A stretch of 64,000 nt of DNA from contig CAYVFU010000011.1 in the NCBI GenBank assembly GCA_964450495.1, positions 1 to 64,000 on the forward strand. Direction: 5' to 3'. The notes beneath the pieces were generated by a model. It was not told where the DNA came from. It saw only the letters and a program-made list of their open reading frames with translations, and did no database searches. Of this stretch, positions 17,769 to 26,463 are shown one piece after another (the stretch's first letter is position 1; every line of letters begins with the position of its first letter). This stretch comes from CALFUK01 sp964450495 (GTDB lineage Bacteria; Bacteroidota; Bacteroidia; Chitinophagales; Saprospiraceae). Made by a program: the position numbers and the translations under genes.

Positions 17769-18065
17769 TTGAGAATTTCTGTAACTCACCAATCAGACTT
17801 TGGAGGTCGCTCATTGGATATGTCTATGCATCCAGACTATGCGGAGGATTTACAAAAATTAACTACTGTGATGACGGATCCCGAAAGACGTAAAAATTAT
17901 TCTTCAGCTGAGAAAATAGCTCAAGTTGTCTTCGAAGCAGCCACTGGTGGGAAATCAACTTTACGCTATGTGGCAGGTGATGATGCAAAAGCTATGTACG
18001 CTCAACGGAAAGAGGTAGGTGACGAAGCATTTAGAGCTGGTGTACGAAATATGTTTTTGGGTTAG
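17769..18065 (+). pseudogene. C-terminal remnant of a short-chain dehydrogenase (SDR)
   Basis: The 98 residues match only the C-terminal part of SDR family oxidoreductases: SDFGGRSLDMS is the stretch after the usual PG-T motif, and KIAQVVFEAATGGKSTLRYVAGDDAKAM is the familiar end with the EAAT and LRYVAG motifs. The NAD-binding GxxxGxG and catalytic YxxxK parts, about 180 residues, are missing. The open frame begins after a stop at 17739-17741 and has only a TTG as start. This looks like a truncated gene left beside the HTTM pseudogene rather than a working enzyme. Confidence 0.75.
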
Positions 18066-18166
18066 AAAAAGTTAGGCTTGATTAAATGTCTATTATAGAT
18101 TTCAACACTAGATATATTGATTTATTTTAAAAAACCACTAAAACCAATTCACATTGGATTTCCAGT

Positions 18167-19342
18167 TTAAAGGTTACCTCCTACTTCTAAATCACTAGGT
18201 ACCGAAGTTGGAATTGTACGATCAAAATTAGTATCAGTTAAGGTTTCTAAAAATTGGATGATGTTATTAATCTGATTATTATTTAAATTTAAGTTTCGTG
18301 CATCATTTGCTATCTGATTGTCAGCAATATTATTGTTTTGACTGTTGCCATTACCTCTTGAGATATCATCATAGAAATCCAAAACATCCTCTAATGAATC
18401 AAAGACACCATTGTGCATGTAAGGTGCAGTCAGAGCTACATTTCTTAGACTTGGCGTTCTGAAGTCAAAATCTCCAGTTGCTCCATTGTCATTCACTCCG
18501 TTATTAGGCGTACTCAATGTGTGCAATTCAAAATCAGAAAACATAGCACCACTATGACAATCTGCGCAACCAACATCTATAAAATTATTCAAACCAGCAA
18601 TCTCTCTCTGTGTAAGCGCACCCTCATCGCCTCTCATGTATTGGTCAAATCTGCTGTTGTTAGCGACAATACTTCTTTCAAATGTAGCTAGTGCATCAGC
18701 TATTCGTTGTTCTGATATGTTTGTAGTACCAAATGCAATGTCAAACATCGATACATATTCAGGGATGGCCTCTAATCTTTCTATAACGACATCAACAATA
18801 TCATCTTCACTAATTTGATTACCACGCATCTCCACAGCACTTAAAATAGGTTCAATACTTTGCCCCTCTAAACTCAATGTTCTGTTATCCCAGAACATTG
18901 GTGCTCTTTCAGGATCATAGTTATTTGTTAGTTCGATACCATTATATGCTGTGTTAATTATTGTTGGCGAATTCCTATCTATCAGATTACCATTAACCCC
19001 AACAGATCTTTCTAGTCCATCAGCATAGGCATGGTCAGGGTGATGACAGCTAGCGCATGAAATCTCAAGATTACCAGAGAGCACAGGATCCCAAAAAAGT
19101 AAACGTCCAAGATCTTCTTTAGCCTGTGAATACGGATTATCAAATGGATAATTAACTGTTCGAGGTAATGTGGTGACTTCTTGAATATTACCTGGATTTT
19201 CTATGTTATCTATGTCATCTTCCACTTCCATCCCTATTGGCATCACTCCTTCCATCTCTTCTAATGAGACAGTTGTATCATCAGAACAACTTATAAAAGC
19301 CAAACTAAACAAACTGATACAAATTAAAATATTGAACTTCAT
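18167..19342 (-). CDS. Di-heme cytochrome c peroxidase (MauG/CcpA family) lipoprotein
   Basis: The family reduces hydrogen peroxide in the periplasm using c-type cytochrome electrons, or oxidises other substrates as in MauG. Two heme-binding CxxCH motifs are visible: CASCHHPDHAYADG and CADCHSGAMFSD, about 160 residues apart, as expected. RNSPTIINTAYN and APYMHNGVFDSLEDV are typical flanks. The N-terminus (MKFNILICISLFSLAFISCSDD) is a lipoprotein signal with the Cys at about 20; this Met was preferred to one ten codons upstream. An acidic, low-complexity linker precedes the catalytic domain. The C-terminal Asn-rich stretch (NNNQINNIIQFLETL) is the usual last helix. The gene stands alone. Confidence 0.9.
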   Translation of the reverse strand: MKFNILICISLFSLAFISCSDDTTVSLEEMEGVMPIGMEVEDDIDNIENPGNIQEVTTLPRTVNYPFDNPYSQAKEDLGRLLFWDPVLSGNLEISCASCHHPDHAYADGLERSVGVNGNLIDRNSPTIINTAYNGIELTNNYDPERAPMFWDNRTLSLEGQSIEPILSAVEMRGNQISEDDIVDVVIERLEAIPEYVSMFDIAFGTTNISEQRIADALATFERSIVANNSRFDQYMRGDEGALTQREIAGLNNFIDVGCADCHSGAMFSDFELHTLSTPNNGVNDNGATGDFDFRTPSLRNVALTAPYMHNGVFDSLEDVLDFYDDISRGNGNSQNNNIADNQIANDARNLNLNNNQINNIIQFLETLTDTNFDRTIPTSVPSDLEVGGNL

Positions 19343-19548
19343 AACAAGACTTTTTCTAGATGAACAAAGCATGAGATTCTCTCAAAGAGATACTCCATTT
19401 ATTATCTTAAGCTGAAGTCATGTTGTCCGTACCCTATTGTTCGTTGTTATTTGAGGTTTTTAATAAAAATTTAACGGAGATACACAGTACTAAGTAATGT
19501 AGATTTATTCCTTTCTGATAAAGATTGAATTATGAACGATACAAAGTG

Positions 19549-20601
19549 CTAGAAACTGATTATCTCATTAATCAAATTCCCACGGCGCCATAAATCATCA
19601 AACTCTTGGACCATCTCCTCTCCTCGTCGAGCTACTTCGTACCAATTTTTTATTCGCAACTCTTCATTATCAAAGTGTATTTCAAAATCTTTTCTATCTG
19701 GTATTTTGGAATTAGGCAAACTGTTGATGTAGTTGTCTGTAGGTGATATCAAAATCATTTTATCAAGGACAGCACCATTAAATTTTCTCCACTTCACAAA
19801 TTTATCAAACCACCCTTCTATAATACTACCTGAAAAATGTGGGTAAAAAACGAGTTTATCTGTATTATAATCTAAGCCAATGTGGTAATCGATTAAAGCT
19901 CCATCCCAAATAAGACCATCAATACCTGAAATATTATTAACAGGGTTCATTAACATGGGGATTGTGCCAGTCGATCTCAGTGCATTTTTGATATTGTTTT
20001 TGTCGAATGGGACTTGAACTGTTTTAAACCCATCACCCTTTATGATGTGAGTAGAGGATGCATTCGTAAAAATCAGGCGATTGACATCGTGTTTGATCAG
20101 GCTTCTAGAAATAAGGTTTTTGATGGCTATTTTCCCGAATGGATATCTGTATTTACTATTCTTCTTTTCAGGGAACGTTGTCTGAGTGCTGATGACATAC
20201 AACTTCTTGACAGAGTCTTCCAGTAAATGTTCGATCCCTTTGTCACCCAATGTATGAACAACAATAGATTCTAATTCAGCAAGAACTTCATCAGGTGTTG
20301 GCCACTCCTTATAACTCTGTTCGATATACGATTGTAAAAATCGATCAAGTGCTTCTGTGGGGTCAGGCAAACAATAGCACAACATTCTCCATGCTCCTGC
20401 TGAAGCACCGACAAGGTGTAGTGGCGTCTTTCTATCATGAAACCATTCGGTCATCAAGTACTTGTCAAATGCATGAAGAGCGATCCACTTAGGACCACCA
20501 GCTGCAGCAGGGATAACAGAAATGTCATCTGGTGAAAGGCCGCGTTTTTTGATATGGGCTAATGCTGTTTTACCAGCTTTTATAGTGAAGTTTTTGGGCA
20601 A
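19549..20601 (-). CDS. Patatin-like phospholipase
   Basis: Patatins are lipid acyl hydrolases with a Ser-Asp dyad. The oxyanion/glycine-rich region is AAAGGPKW (about 31-38), the nucleophile elbow is GASAGAW (near residue 65-71, G-x-S-x-G) and the catalytic Asp lies in DGALIDYHIG (about 234). The 350-residue protein has no signal peptide, so the substrate pool is cytoplasmic or the inner membrane. The only start in frame is TTG at 20601; a stop lies three codons upstream. A perfect 9-bp inverted repeat sits 19 bases before that start. The physiological lipid is unknown. Confidence 0.85.
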   Translation of the reverse strand: MPKNFTIKAGKTALAHIKKRGLSPDDISVIPAAAGGPKWIALHAFDKYLMTEWFHDRKTPLHLVGASAGAWRMLCYCLPDPTEALDRFLQSYIEQSYKEWPTPDEVLAELESIVVHTLGDKGIEHLLEDSVKKLYVISTQTTFPEKKNSKYRYPFGKIAIKNLISRSLIKHDVNRLIFTNASSTHIIKGDGFKTVQVPFDKNNIKNALRSTGTIPMLMNPVNNISGIDGLIWDGALIDYHIGLDYNTDKLVFYPHFSGSIIEGWFDKFVKWRKFNGAVLDKMILISPTDNYINSLPNSKIPDRKDFEIHFDNEELRIKNWYEVARRGEEMVQEFDDLWRRGNLINEIISF

Positions 20602-20619
20602 AATGTGTTAGTTTGATGG

Positions 20620-20643
20620 ATCTAAATGTGTATCCATTTAGAT
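20620..20643. promoter_or_regulatory. Perfect 9-bp inverted repeat upstream of the patatin gene
   Basis: ATCTAAATG and CATTTAGAT flank TGTATC. The repeat lies 19 bases before the patatin start and would fall in its promoter or 5' leader. It lacks a T-run, so an operator or leader hairpin is more likely than a terminator. Confidence 0.45.
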
Positions 20644-20826
20644 AATAACAATTTTACGAAAATACTTTTATAAATGGTTTGACTTTGAAATGAAGGTTTT
20701 AGTAATGGGGCATGACCCATTGATGGATGCAAAATAATATTATGAAACATTAAATAAAATGAGAAAAATTTTAAACCAAGGGGACATACACATTGAAGCA
20801 CTGCTTAATGAGAAAATCAAGTATTA

Positions 20827-21786
20827 TTATCCTTCAAGATAGTCTAATACGTTCTGCTCTATCCGCTGCCTAATTGGAACAGTATTAGAACGATCAAATG
20901 ACTTGCCAGTAACCTTCTCATACAACTCTATATATCGTTCGCTGACAACTTCTACAAATGCATCAGGCATCATCGGCATCAGTTGTCCTTCTTTACCTTG
21001 AAAGCCATGTGACATCAACCATTCACGCACAAACTCTTTTGATAATTGTTTTTGCTTTTCTCCGGATTGTTGCCTTTCTGTATAACCATCTAGAATATAA
21101 TATCGAGAACTATCAGGTGTGTGTATTTCATCGATCAAATAGATTTCGCCATTGTGCATTCCAAATTCATATTTTGTATCAACTAGAATCAATCCTTGGT
21201 CTTTGGCCATACTTGTACCTCTTTCAAATAAGGCTAAAGAATAACGCTCAAGCTTTTGATAGACCTCTTCACTTACGATTTTTTGATTGAGAATGTCTTC
21301 CCTAGAAATATCCTCATCGTGCCCTTCCTCAGCTTTAGTAGCTGGAGTTATTATAGGCATCGGAAACCGGTCTGATTCTATCATACCTTCTGGCATATGT
21401 ACCCCGCAAAGTGTACGCTTGCCTAACTGGTATTCTCTCCAAGCATGGCCTGCTAAATACCCTCTTACAACCATTTCTAAACGGATGGGCTCGCATTTGA
21501 TGCCTGCACTAACATTTGGATCAGGAGTTGCTAAAAGCCAATTCGGACATATATCTTTGGTGGCTTCCAAAAAATGAGCTGCTACTCCATTAAGTACTTG
21601 TCCCTTGTAAGGTATAGCTCTAGGTAAAATGTGATCAAAGGCGGATATCCTGTCTGTGACGACAACGACCAACTGATCCCCAAAATCGTAGACATCTCTT
21701 ACTTTACCATTATAGACTGAAAGTTGTTTCGGAAATGTAAAGTCAGAATCTGGAAGCGAAAATTGTTGAAGGTTATCTGAACTCAA
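20827..21786 (-). CDS. purC: Phosphoribosylaminoimidazole-succinocarboxamide synthase
   Basis: PurC joins aspartate to CAIR using ATP, the seventh/eighth step of purine synthesis. The 319-residue length suits the longer PurC type. Motifs are GKVRDVYDFGDQLVVVVTDR (ATP loop, 27-46), GYLAGHAWREYQLGK (about 123-137) and LILVDTKYEFG with DEIHTPDSSRYY (about 195-230), all well conserved. It is the last gene of a leftward run and starts two bases after the stop of the upstream unknown gene, so it is translated from a shared transcript. Confidence 0.95.
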   Translation of the reverse strand: MSSDNLQQFSLPDSDFTFPKQLSVYNGKVRDVYDFGDQLVVVVTDRISAFDHILPRAIPYKGQVLNGVAAHFLEATKDICPNWLLATPDPNVSAGIKCEPIRLEMVVRGYLAGHAWREYQLGKRTLCGVHMPEGMIESDRFPMPIITPATKAEEGHDEDISREDILNQKIVSEEVYQKLERYSLALFERGTSMAKDQGLILVDTKYEFGMHNGEIYLIDEIHTPDSSRYYILDGYTERQQSGEKQKQLSKEFVREWLMSHGFQGKEGQLMPMMPDAFVEVVSERYIELYEKVTGKSFDRSNTVPIRQRIEQNVLDYLEG

Positions 21787-21788
21787 GA

Positions 21789-22214
21789 CTACATATTTTT
21801 AACCGTATTGCGATCAAATAAAATGTCTTTCAACTCTTTGAGTGCTTGGTATTCATCTGGCATTGTATGTTTGATTGCCTCCTTGATTGCAAAGAACCCA
21901 CCTTTTTCTATGCCAGGAACGACTTCTTTGATCGTCTCCTTAGCCAATTTAATATCGTGCTTGATCAAGCCTCTGATGGATGGAATGTCATGCCAATCGC
22001 CTTCGACTGCTAAAGTTACATGCTCTTGACCTTCTTTATCAGTGACAGTATCCAACTCTATGCAGTCTTGACACTGCTTAAGTTTATGCATTTCTGTTTT
22101 GGGGATTTTCCAAACATCGGGGTCATTTTTAGTATCCGAATTGACCAAAAAGACCTCTAGGCCCTTTTCGTGAAATCGATAGATAACAACCCGAGCAAAA
22201 TCAAATACACTCAT
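21789..22214 (-). CDS. NUDIX-like protein without a Nudix box
   Basis: The first 45 residues (SVFDFARVVIYRFHEKGLEVFLVNS...WKIPKTE) look like the opening strands of a NUDIX hydrolase, and relatives may be labelled so. The Nudix catalytic box (Gx5Ex7REUxEExGU) is not visible, and the C-terminal half is helical (DIKLAKETIKEVVPGIEKGG). It is therefore either a degenerate NUDIX protein that binds rather than hydrolyses, or an unrelated family. I chose the Met before SVFDF over an upstream Met 11 codons earlier. It lies six to forty bases after the ABC-F gene and two bases before purC. Confidence 0.55.
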   Translation of the reverse strand: MSVFDFARVVIYRFHEKGLEVFLVNSDTKNDPDVWKIPKTEMHKLKQCQDCIELDTVTDKEGQEHVTLAVEGDWHDIPSIRGLIKHDIKLAKETIKEVVPGIEKGGFFAIKEAIKHTMPDEYQALKELKDILFDRNTVKNM

Positions 22215-22253
22215 ATTGCAAATATATTGTAATTGAACGTTTTTCAAGCACGC

Positions 22254-24164
22254 TTATTCTTCTATTTTCATGATCTCTTCTGCTATAACCTCCCATTTCT
22301 CATTTAGTTTACCCAAATTCTCTTTTAGATCATTATGATGGTTTATAACCTTGTTTTTATTATCACTTGAATAAAAATCAGGGTCTCCCATTTGAATTTC
22401 TATCTCCTTTAATTGATTTTCGGTTTTTTCGATATCTCGCTCTGCATATGTTAATTTCTTCTTCAAATCTTTGAGATGATCTTCATCGATGACTTTGTGT
22501 GTAGCAGAAACTTTCTTTTTCTCCTCTTGTCGCTTTTCAACTTCTCGGAAGTTTTCCGCTTGCCTTTTATCTAGGAAATAATCAATGTCCCCAAGAAATG
22601 TATTCAATTTTCCGTCGCGCATTTCTAATGTCTTTTCTGTAAGATTTCTTAAGAAAAAACGATCGTGAGAAACAACAAGCAAGGTCCCTTTAAAATTCTT
22701 TAAAGCTTGTTGAAGAACTGTTTTTGAAGCCATATCCAAATGATTAGTTGGCTCATCAAGGAGGATAAAGTTATAAGGATTCAATAATAATTTAGCTAGA
22801 CACAATCTTGTCTTTTCGCCTCCAGACAACACTCTTACTTTTTTATCTACATCCTCACCTGAGAATAAAAACGCACCTAGAATGCTTCTAATTTTTGTTC
22901 TTAGCTCCGGTGGACAACCGTCTTGCAAGGTCTCTTCTACAGTCATTTCGCCATCCATAAAAGATGTCTGATCTTGATAAAAAATTCCTTGTGCCACATT
23001 GGTGCCTATGTCTACGTTACCTGAAGTAGCTTTTATTTTATCTGTAATGATTTTAACCATCGTAGATTTCCCTTGTCCGTTTTGACCAACAAGGGCAACC
23101 TTTTCTCCCCTCAAAATCTCTAAATCAATGTCTTGGAATACTTGTTTTTCGTCGTAAGCTTTGGAGACATTTTCTCCTTTGAAAACAACACCTGCAGATC
23201 GTGGTGGGTCTAAAAATCTGATTTTCATTTCAGCAGTTGACTCTTCTTGCCACTCAATTTTTTCCATTTTGGCAAGCTGCTTTTCCATTGACTGAGCCAT
23301 TGATGTCTTTGTAGCTTTGGCTTTAAATCTGTCAATTGTTCTCTGCTTTTGTACGATTACTTTTTGCTGATTTTGATAGGCGGCCTTCATCATTTCATGT
23401 CGCTCTACCCTTTCTACCTGTGCTTTTGAAAAAGGATGGTTGTATACATGTAGCTTTGATTGAATAAGCTCAATAGTCTTCTTAGTCGTGTGATCTAGAA
23501 AATCTCTATCGTGAGATATTATGACAAATGAGCCTGGATAATCTTTCAGATAATTTTCAAACCAAATAATAGATTCAATATCAAGGTAATTGGTAGGCTC
23601 ATCCAACAAAAGTAAATCTGGAGTCTCCAAAAGTATACTCGCTAGTTCGACTCTCATTTGCCATCCTCCTGAGAAAGTATTTATGGACTGCGTTAATTCT
23701 TCTTGTTTGAAGCCTAGTCCTTTAAGCAATTGTTCTGCTTTCGCTTTAATCTCATTCGGATTCACATACATTACTTGCTCATTTAATTCAGTCATTTGAT
23801 TGACCAAATCCATGTATGCGTCAGTTTCATAATCCGTTCTTTCGCTAAGTTCTTTTTGTAATTGTTGAATTTTATCTTCGATTTCAAAAAGATGTGCTTG
23901 TGATGACACAACGATATCAATGATGGGATTATCTTCTTTCTGAGTTCTTTCTTGCTTCAAATGAGCGATTGAGTATCCTTTCGGAATATCGATACTACCT
24001 TCTCTTAATTCGTAGTCCTTGGTGATGAGTTTAAATAATGTGGATTTACCAGCGCCATTGCGCCCGATGAGACCAATTTTGTCTTTGCCTTTAATGGCAA
24101 AATTAAGGTTGTCAAATATTATTCGGTCACCAAAACCAAAGGTCACATTCTTAAGAAGAATCAT
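22254..24164 (-). CDS. ABC-F family ATPase
   Basis: ABC-F proteins are soluble ATPases with two nucleotide-binding domains that act on the ribosome; some give antibiotic protection, others tune translation. Both domains are complete in this 636-residue protein: Walker A GRNGAGKST (about 36-44) and GQNGQGKST (about 360), signatures FSGGWQMRVELASIL and LSGGEKTRLCLAKLL, and Walker B LLLLDEPTNYLD and FILLDEPTNHLD. The linker (about 240-310) is a basic arm typical of the Uup/EttA-like group. A C-terminal coiled coil (about 540-636, Lys/Glu-rich) resembles the DNA- or ribosome-binding tail of Uup. It starts within the stop codon of yqgE (TAATG). Confidence 0.92.
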   Translation of the reverse strand: MILLKNVTFGFGDRIIFDNLNFAIKGKDKIGLIGRNGAGKSTLFKLITKDYELREGSIDIPKGYSIAHLKQERTQKEDNPIIDIVVSSQAHLFEIEDKIQQLQKELSERTDYETDAYMDLVNQMTELNEQVMYVNPNEIKAKAEQLLKGLGFKQEELTQSINTFSGGWQMRVELASILLETPDLLLLDEPTNYLDIESIIWFENYLKDYPGSFVIISHDRDFLDHTTKKTIELIQSKLHVYNHPFSKAQVERVERHEMMKAAYQNQQKVIVQKQRTIDRFKAKATKTSMAQSMEKQLAKMEKIEWQEESTAEMKIRFLDPPRSAGVVFKGENVSKAYDEKQVFQDIDLEILRGEKVALVGQNGQGKSTMVKIITDKIKATSGNVDIGTNVAQGIFYQDQTSFMDGEMTVEETLQDGCPPELRTKIRSILGAFLFSGEDVDKKVRVLSGGEKTRLCLAKLLLNPYNFILLDEPTNHLDMASKTVLQQALKNFKGTLLVVSHDRFFLRNLTEKTLEMRDGKLNTFLGDIDYFLDKRQAENFREVEKRQEEKKKVSATHKVIDEDHLKDLKKKLTYAERDIEKTENQLKEIEIQMGDPDFYSSDNKNKVINHHNDLKENLGKLNEKWEVIAEEIMKIEE

Positions 24165-24730
24165 TAGTTCAAATTGAAGCTATCAGGCATTTGAGAAATC
24201 ACACTGAATGTGTTGCCCTTATTAATTAATGTTTGACTCCACAATTCATCGTGTTTTGACTTGAAAACATAGTTGGGGTGAGAATCATTGAGTACCCAAG
24301 AGCCTATTTCCATTTCGTCTTCAAGTTGACCAGGAGACCAACCAGAATAGCCAATATAAAAACGGATATCACTTGGTTTTATTAATTCAGATCTGATTAG
24401 GAATTTTAGTTTTTCAAAACTACCACCCCAATACATTCCTTCTCCTATTTTAATACTTTCATCCACAATTTCTCCATTTCTGTGAATGTAATGTATGGTG
24501 TCTGTAGCAACAGGACCACCATAATGTACATTGGCATCAAATTCAGGAAAATCAGCAATCAAGTCATTCACTTTCATGTCTATTGGCTTGTTTAATATAA
24601 AACCAACTGAGCCATCATCAAGAGTATAGTCACAAAGAATCACTACAGCTCGCCTAAAATTAGGGTCTAGCATGAATGGCTCTGCAACCAGAATCGTACC
24701 TCGTTCTAACTTTTTGTTTTTTAGAGCCAT
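24164..24730 (-). CDS. yqgE: YqgE/AlgH family protein
   Basis: The 188-residue protein matches the YqgE/AlgH family throughout: RGTILVAEPFMLDPNFRRAV near the start, GFILNKPIDMKVNDL, HYGGPVATDTIHYIH and IGYSGWSPGQLEDE. AlgH has a structure with two beta barrels and has been linked to control of alginate synthesis in Pseudomonas, but in most bacteria the role is not known. The Met before ALKNKKLERG is preferred over the TTG start three codons upstream. It follows fabD by about 88 bases and its stop overlaps the ABC-F start. Confidence 0.9.
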   Translation of the reverse strand: MALKNKKLERGTILVAEPFMLDPNFRRAVVILCDYTLDDGSVGFILNKPIDMKVNDLIADFPEFDANVHYGGPVATDTIHYIHRNGEIVDESIKIGEGMYWGGSFEKLKFLIRSELIKPSDIRFYIGYSGWSPGQLEDEMEIGSWVLNDSHPNYVFKSKHDELWSQTLINKGNTFSVISQMPDSFNLN

Positions 24731-24818
24731 TTTACTCAATTACTGTATGTACAAAGTATCAAACTCATGCAATACTTGAACATTCAATTTGCTTTTTTAT
24801 TTTAAGAATGGTGTTAAG

Positions 24819-25703
24819 TTAAACAAAGGATTCTACAGGTAGCTTTCTATCAATTCTTTTCAAAAAGCCTGCGAGTGTTTTACCATTGCCTCCAAGCTCT
24901 ACAAATTCTGCGAAATCGTCAGCTATCATCTGTTCCATAATCTGTGTCCATTTTACTGGAGCTGTCAATTGCGCAAGCACATTATCTTTTATAGTAGTTG
25001 GATCAATATGGGCTTGTGCAGAGACATTCTGATAAACTGGAACATTTGGAATACTAAATGTGGTTTTTTCAATTTGAGCAGCTAGTCTATCTGCTGCGGG
25101 TTTCATCAATGGTGAATGAAATGCTCCTCCAACATTCAAAATTAGTGCTCGTCTTGCTCCTTTCTCTTTTAATTGGTCCACAGCTGCATTTATACCAGCA
25201 ATTGAACCACTTATAACCAATTGTCCTGGACAATTATAATTAGCCGCTACAACAACATCTTCAATTGAAGAACAGACTGATTCCACAACGGCATCATCTA
25301 AACCTAAAATTGCAGCCATCGTCCCTTCGGTTTGTTCACAGGCTGCCTGCATGGATTCTGCTCTTTCTTTTACGAGCAATAGGCCTTGTTCGAAAGAAAT
25401 ACAATCTGCTGCGACCAATGCCGTAATTTCTCCTAAAGAATGACCTGCAACTGCCTGAAAATCAATACGTTCTTCATTGGCCTTTAAAGCAGAAAGTGAG
25501 TGAATAAATACAGCAGGCTGTGTCACATTTGTTTGCTTCAATGCCTCTTCAGGACCTTCTAACATCATCTTTAAAATATCGTATCCTAGTACGTCATTTG
25601 CCTGTTCTGCCAAGCCTTTAGCCGTTATTGAGATATCGAACAATTCTTTTCCCATTCCTACAAATTGAGAACCTTGCCCTGGAAATAATACTGCCTTTTT
25701 CAT
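24819..25703 (-). CDS. fabD: Malonyl-CoA:ACP transacylase
   Basis: FabD moves malonyl groups from CoA to acyl carrier protein, starting fatty-acid elongation. The 294-residue protein begins FPGQGSQFVGMGKEL, has the catalytic nucleophile in GHSLGE (about 89-94) and the catalytic His in GGAFHSPLM (about 196-204). The oxyanion region and acyl-binding Arg segment (ERAESMQAACEQTEG) are as expected. No other fab gene is adjacent. It begins 11 bases after the folE stop, so the two share a transcript. Confidence 0.93.
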   Translation of the reverse strand: MKKAVLFPGQGSQFVGMGKELFDISITAKGLAEQANDVLGYDILKMMLEGPEEALKQTNVTQPAVFIHSLSALKANEERIDFQAVAGHSLGEITALVAADCISFEQGLLLVKERAESMQAACEQTEGTMAAILGLDDAVVESVCSSIEDVVVAANYNCPGQLVISGSIAGINAAVDQLKEKGARRALILNVGGAFHSPLMKPAADRLAAQIEKTTFSIPNVPVYQNVSAQAHIDPTTIKDNVLAQLTAPVKWTQIMEQMIADDFAEFVELGGNGKTLAGFLKRIDRKLPVESFV

Positions 25704-25714
25704 ATAAAATACGC

Positions 25715-26311
25715 TTAACGGAGATTAGCACCTATCAAATTAAGAAACTCATTTCTTGTTTCCACATTTTTAAATTCTCCAGTGAATGCAGATGTCGTTG
25801 TCACAGAATTTTGCTTTTGAACACCTCTCATCATCATACACATGTGAGCAGCTTCCATGACAACAGCTACTCCATGTGGATTGAGCGTATCTTGGATAGC
25901 ATTCAACACCTCATGTGTCAATCTCTCTTGGACTTGAAGACGTCTTGCGTAAGCATCAACTATTCGAGGTATTTTACTCAATCCTACGATGTAACCATTC
26001 GGAATATATGCGACGTGGGCTTTCCCAAAAAATGGTAATATATGATGTTCACATAAAGAGTAAACTTCAATATCTTTAACAATCACCATTTCACTATAAT
26101 CCTCTTTAAATAAAGCACTTTTAAGGATCTGAGTAGGATCAATTTCATAGCCTTGGGTAAGGAATTGCATTGCTTTTGCTGCCCTTTCTGGAGTCTTGAC
26201 TAACCCCTCTCTGCTTTTGTTTTCGCCCAATAAATCCAGAACATCTGAAAAATTCGTTTTCAATTTAGCAGTCGTTTCCACATCGTAAGACTCCACTTTT
26301 TTGTAACCCAT
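25715..26311 (-). CDS. folE: GTP cyclohydrolase I
   Basis: FolE opens GTP to dihydroneopterin triphosphate, the first step of folate (and pterin) synthesis. The 198-residue protein has the zinc-site and active-site text SLCEHHILPFFGKAHVAYIP, where Cys and His bind zinc, followed by SKIPRIVDAYARRLQVQERL and the C-terminal MMRGVQKQNSVTTTS with the second conserved block. Length is normal for the family. It is the first gene of the run folE-fabD-yqgE-ABC-F-unknown-purC. A 10-bp perfect inverted repeat sits in the divergent region with waaA and could belong to its control. Confidence 0.95.
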   Translation of the reverse strand: MGYKKVESYDVETTAKLKTNFSDVLDLLGENKSREGLVKTPERAAKAMQFLTQGYEIDPTQILKSALFKEDYSEMVIVKDIEVYSLCEHHILPFFGKAHVAYIPNGYIVGLSKIPRIVDAYARRLQVQERLTHEVLNAIQDTLNPHGVAVVMEAAHMCMMMRGVQKQNSVTTTSAFTGEFKNVETRNEFLNLIGANLR

Positions 26312-26336
26312 AAATATGATCTGTAATTAAAATTCT

Positions 26337-26370
26337 TGATTTCAAAGTCAATAGAAATTATTTGAAATCA
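26337..26370. promoter_or_regulatory. Perfect 10-bp inverted repeat between folE and waaA
   Basis: TGATTTCAAA (26337-26346) and TTTGAAATCA (26361-26370) are exact inverted copies separated by 14 bases. The element starts 25 bases upstream of the folE start and about 95 bases upstream of waaA. The centre-to-centre distance of 24 bases is about two helical turns, which would suit a dimeric regulator. The regulator is unknown. Confidence 0.4.
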
Positions 26371-26463
26371 CAATAAAATCATGGCAAAAGTAACGGATTC
26401 CTTATGATTAAGTTCAAGTTTGTAGAATCATTTATAATTTGATTGTTGTAATACTTTTTTTGA

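Noticed and set aside
20760..20843. A rightward frame of 27 residues (MRKILNQGDIHIEALL...) that runs into the end of purC.
   Set aside because: It overlaps purC in the opposite direction and has no recognisable domain or start signal.
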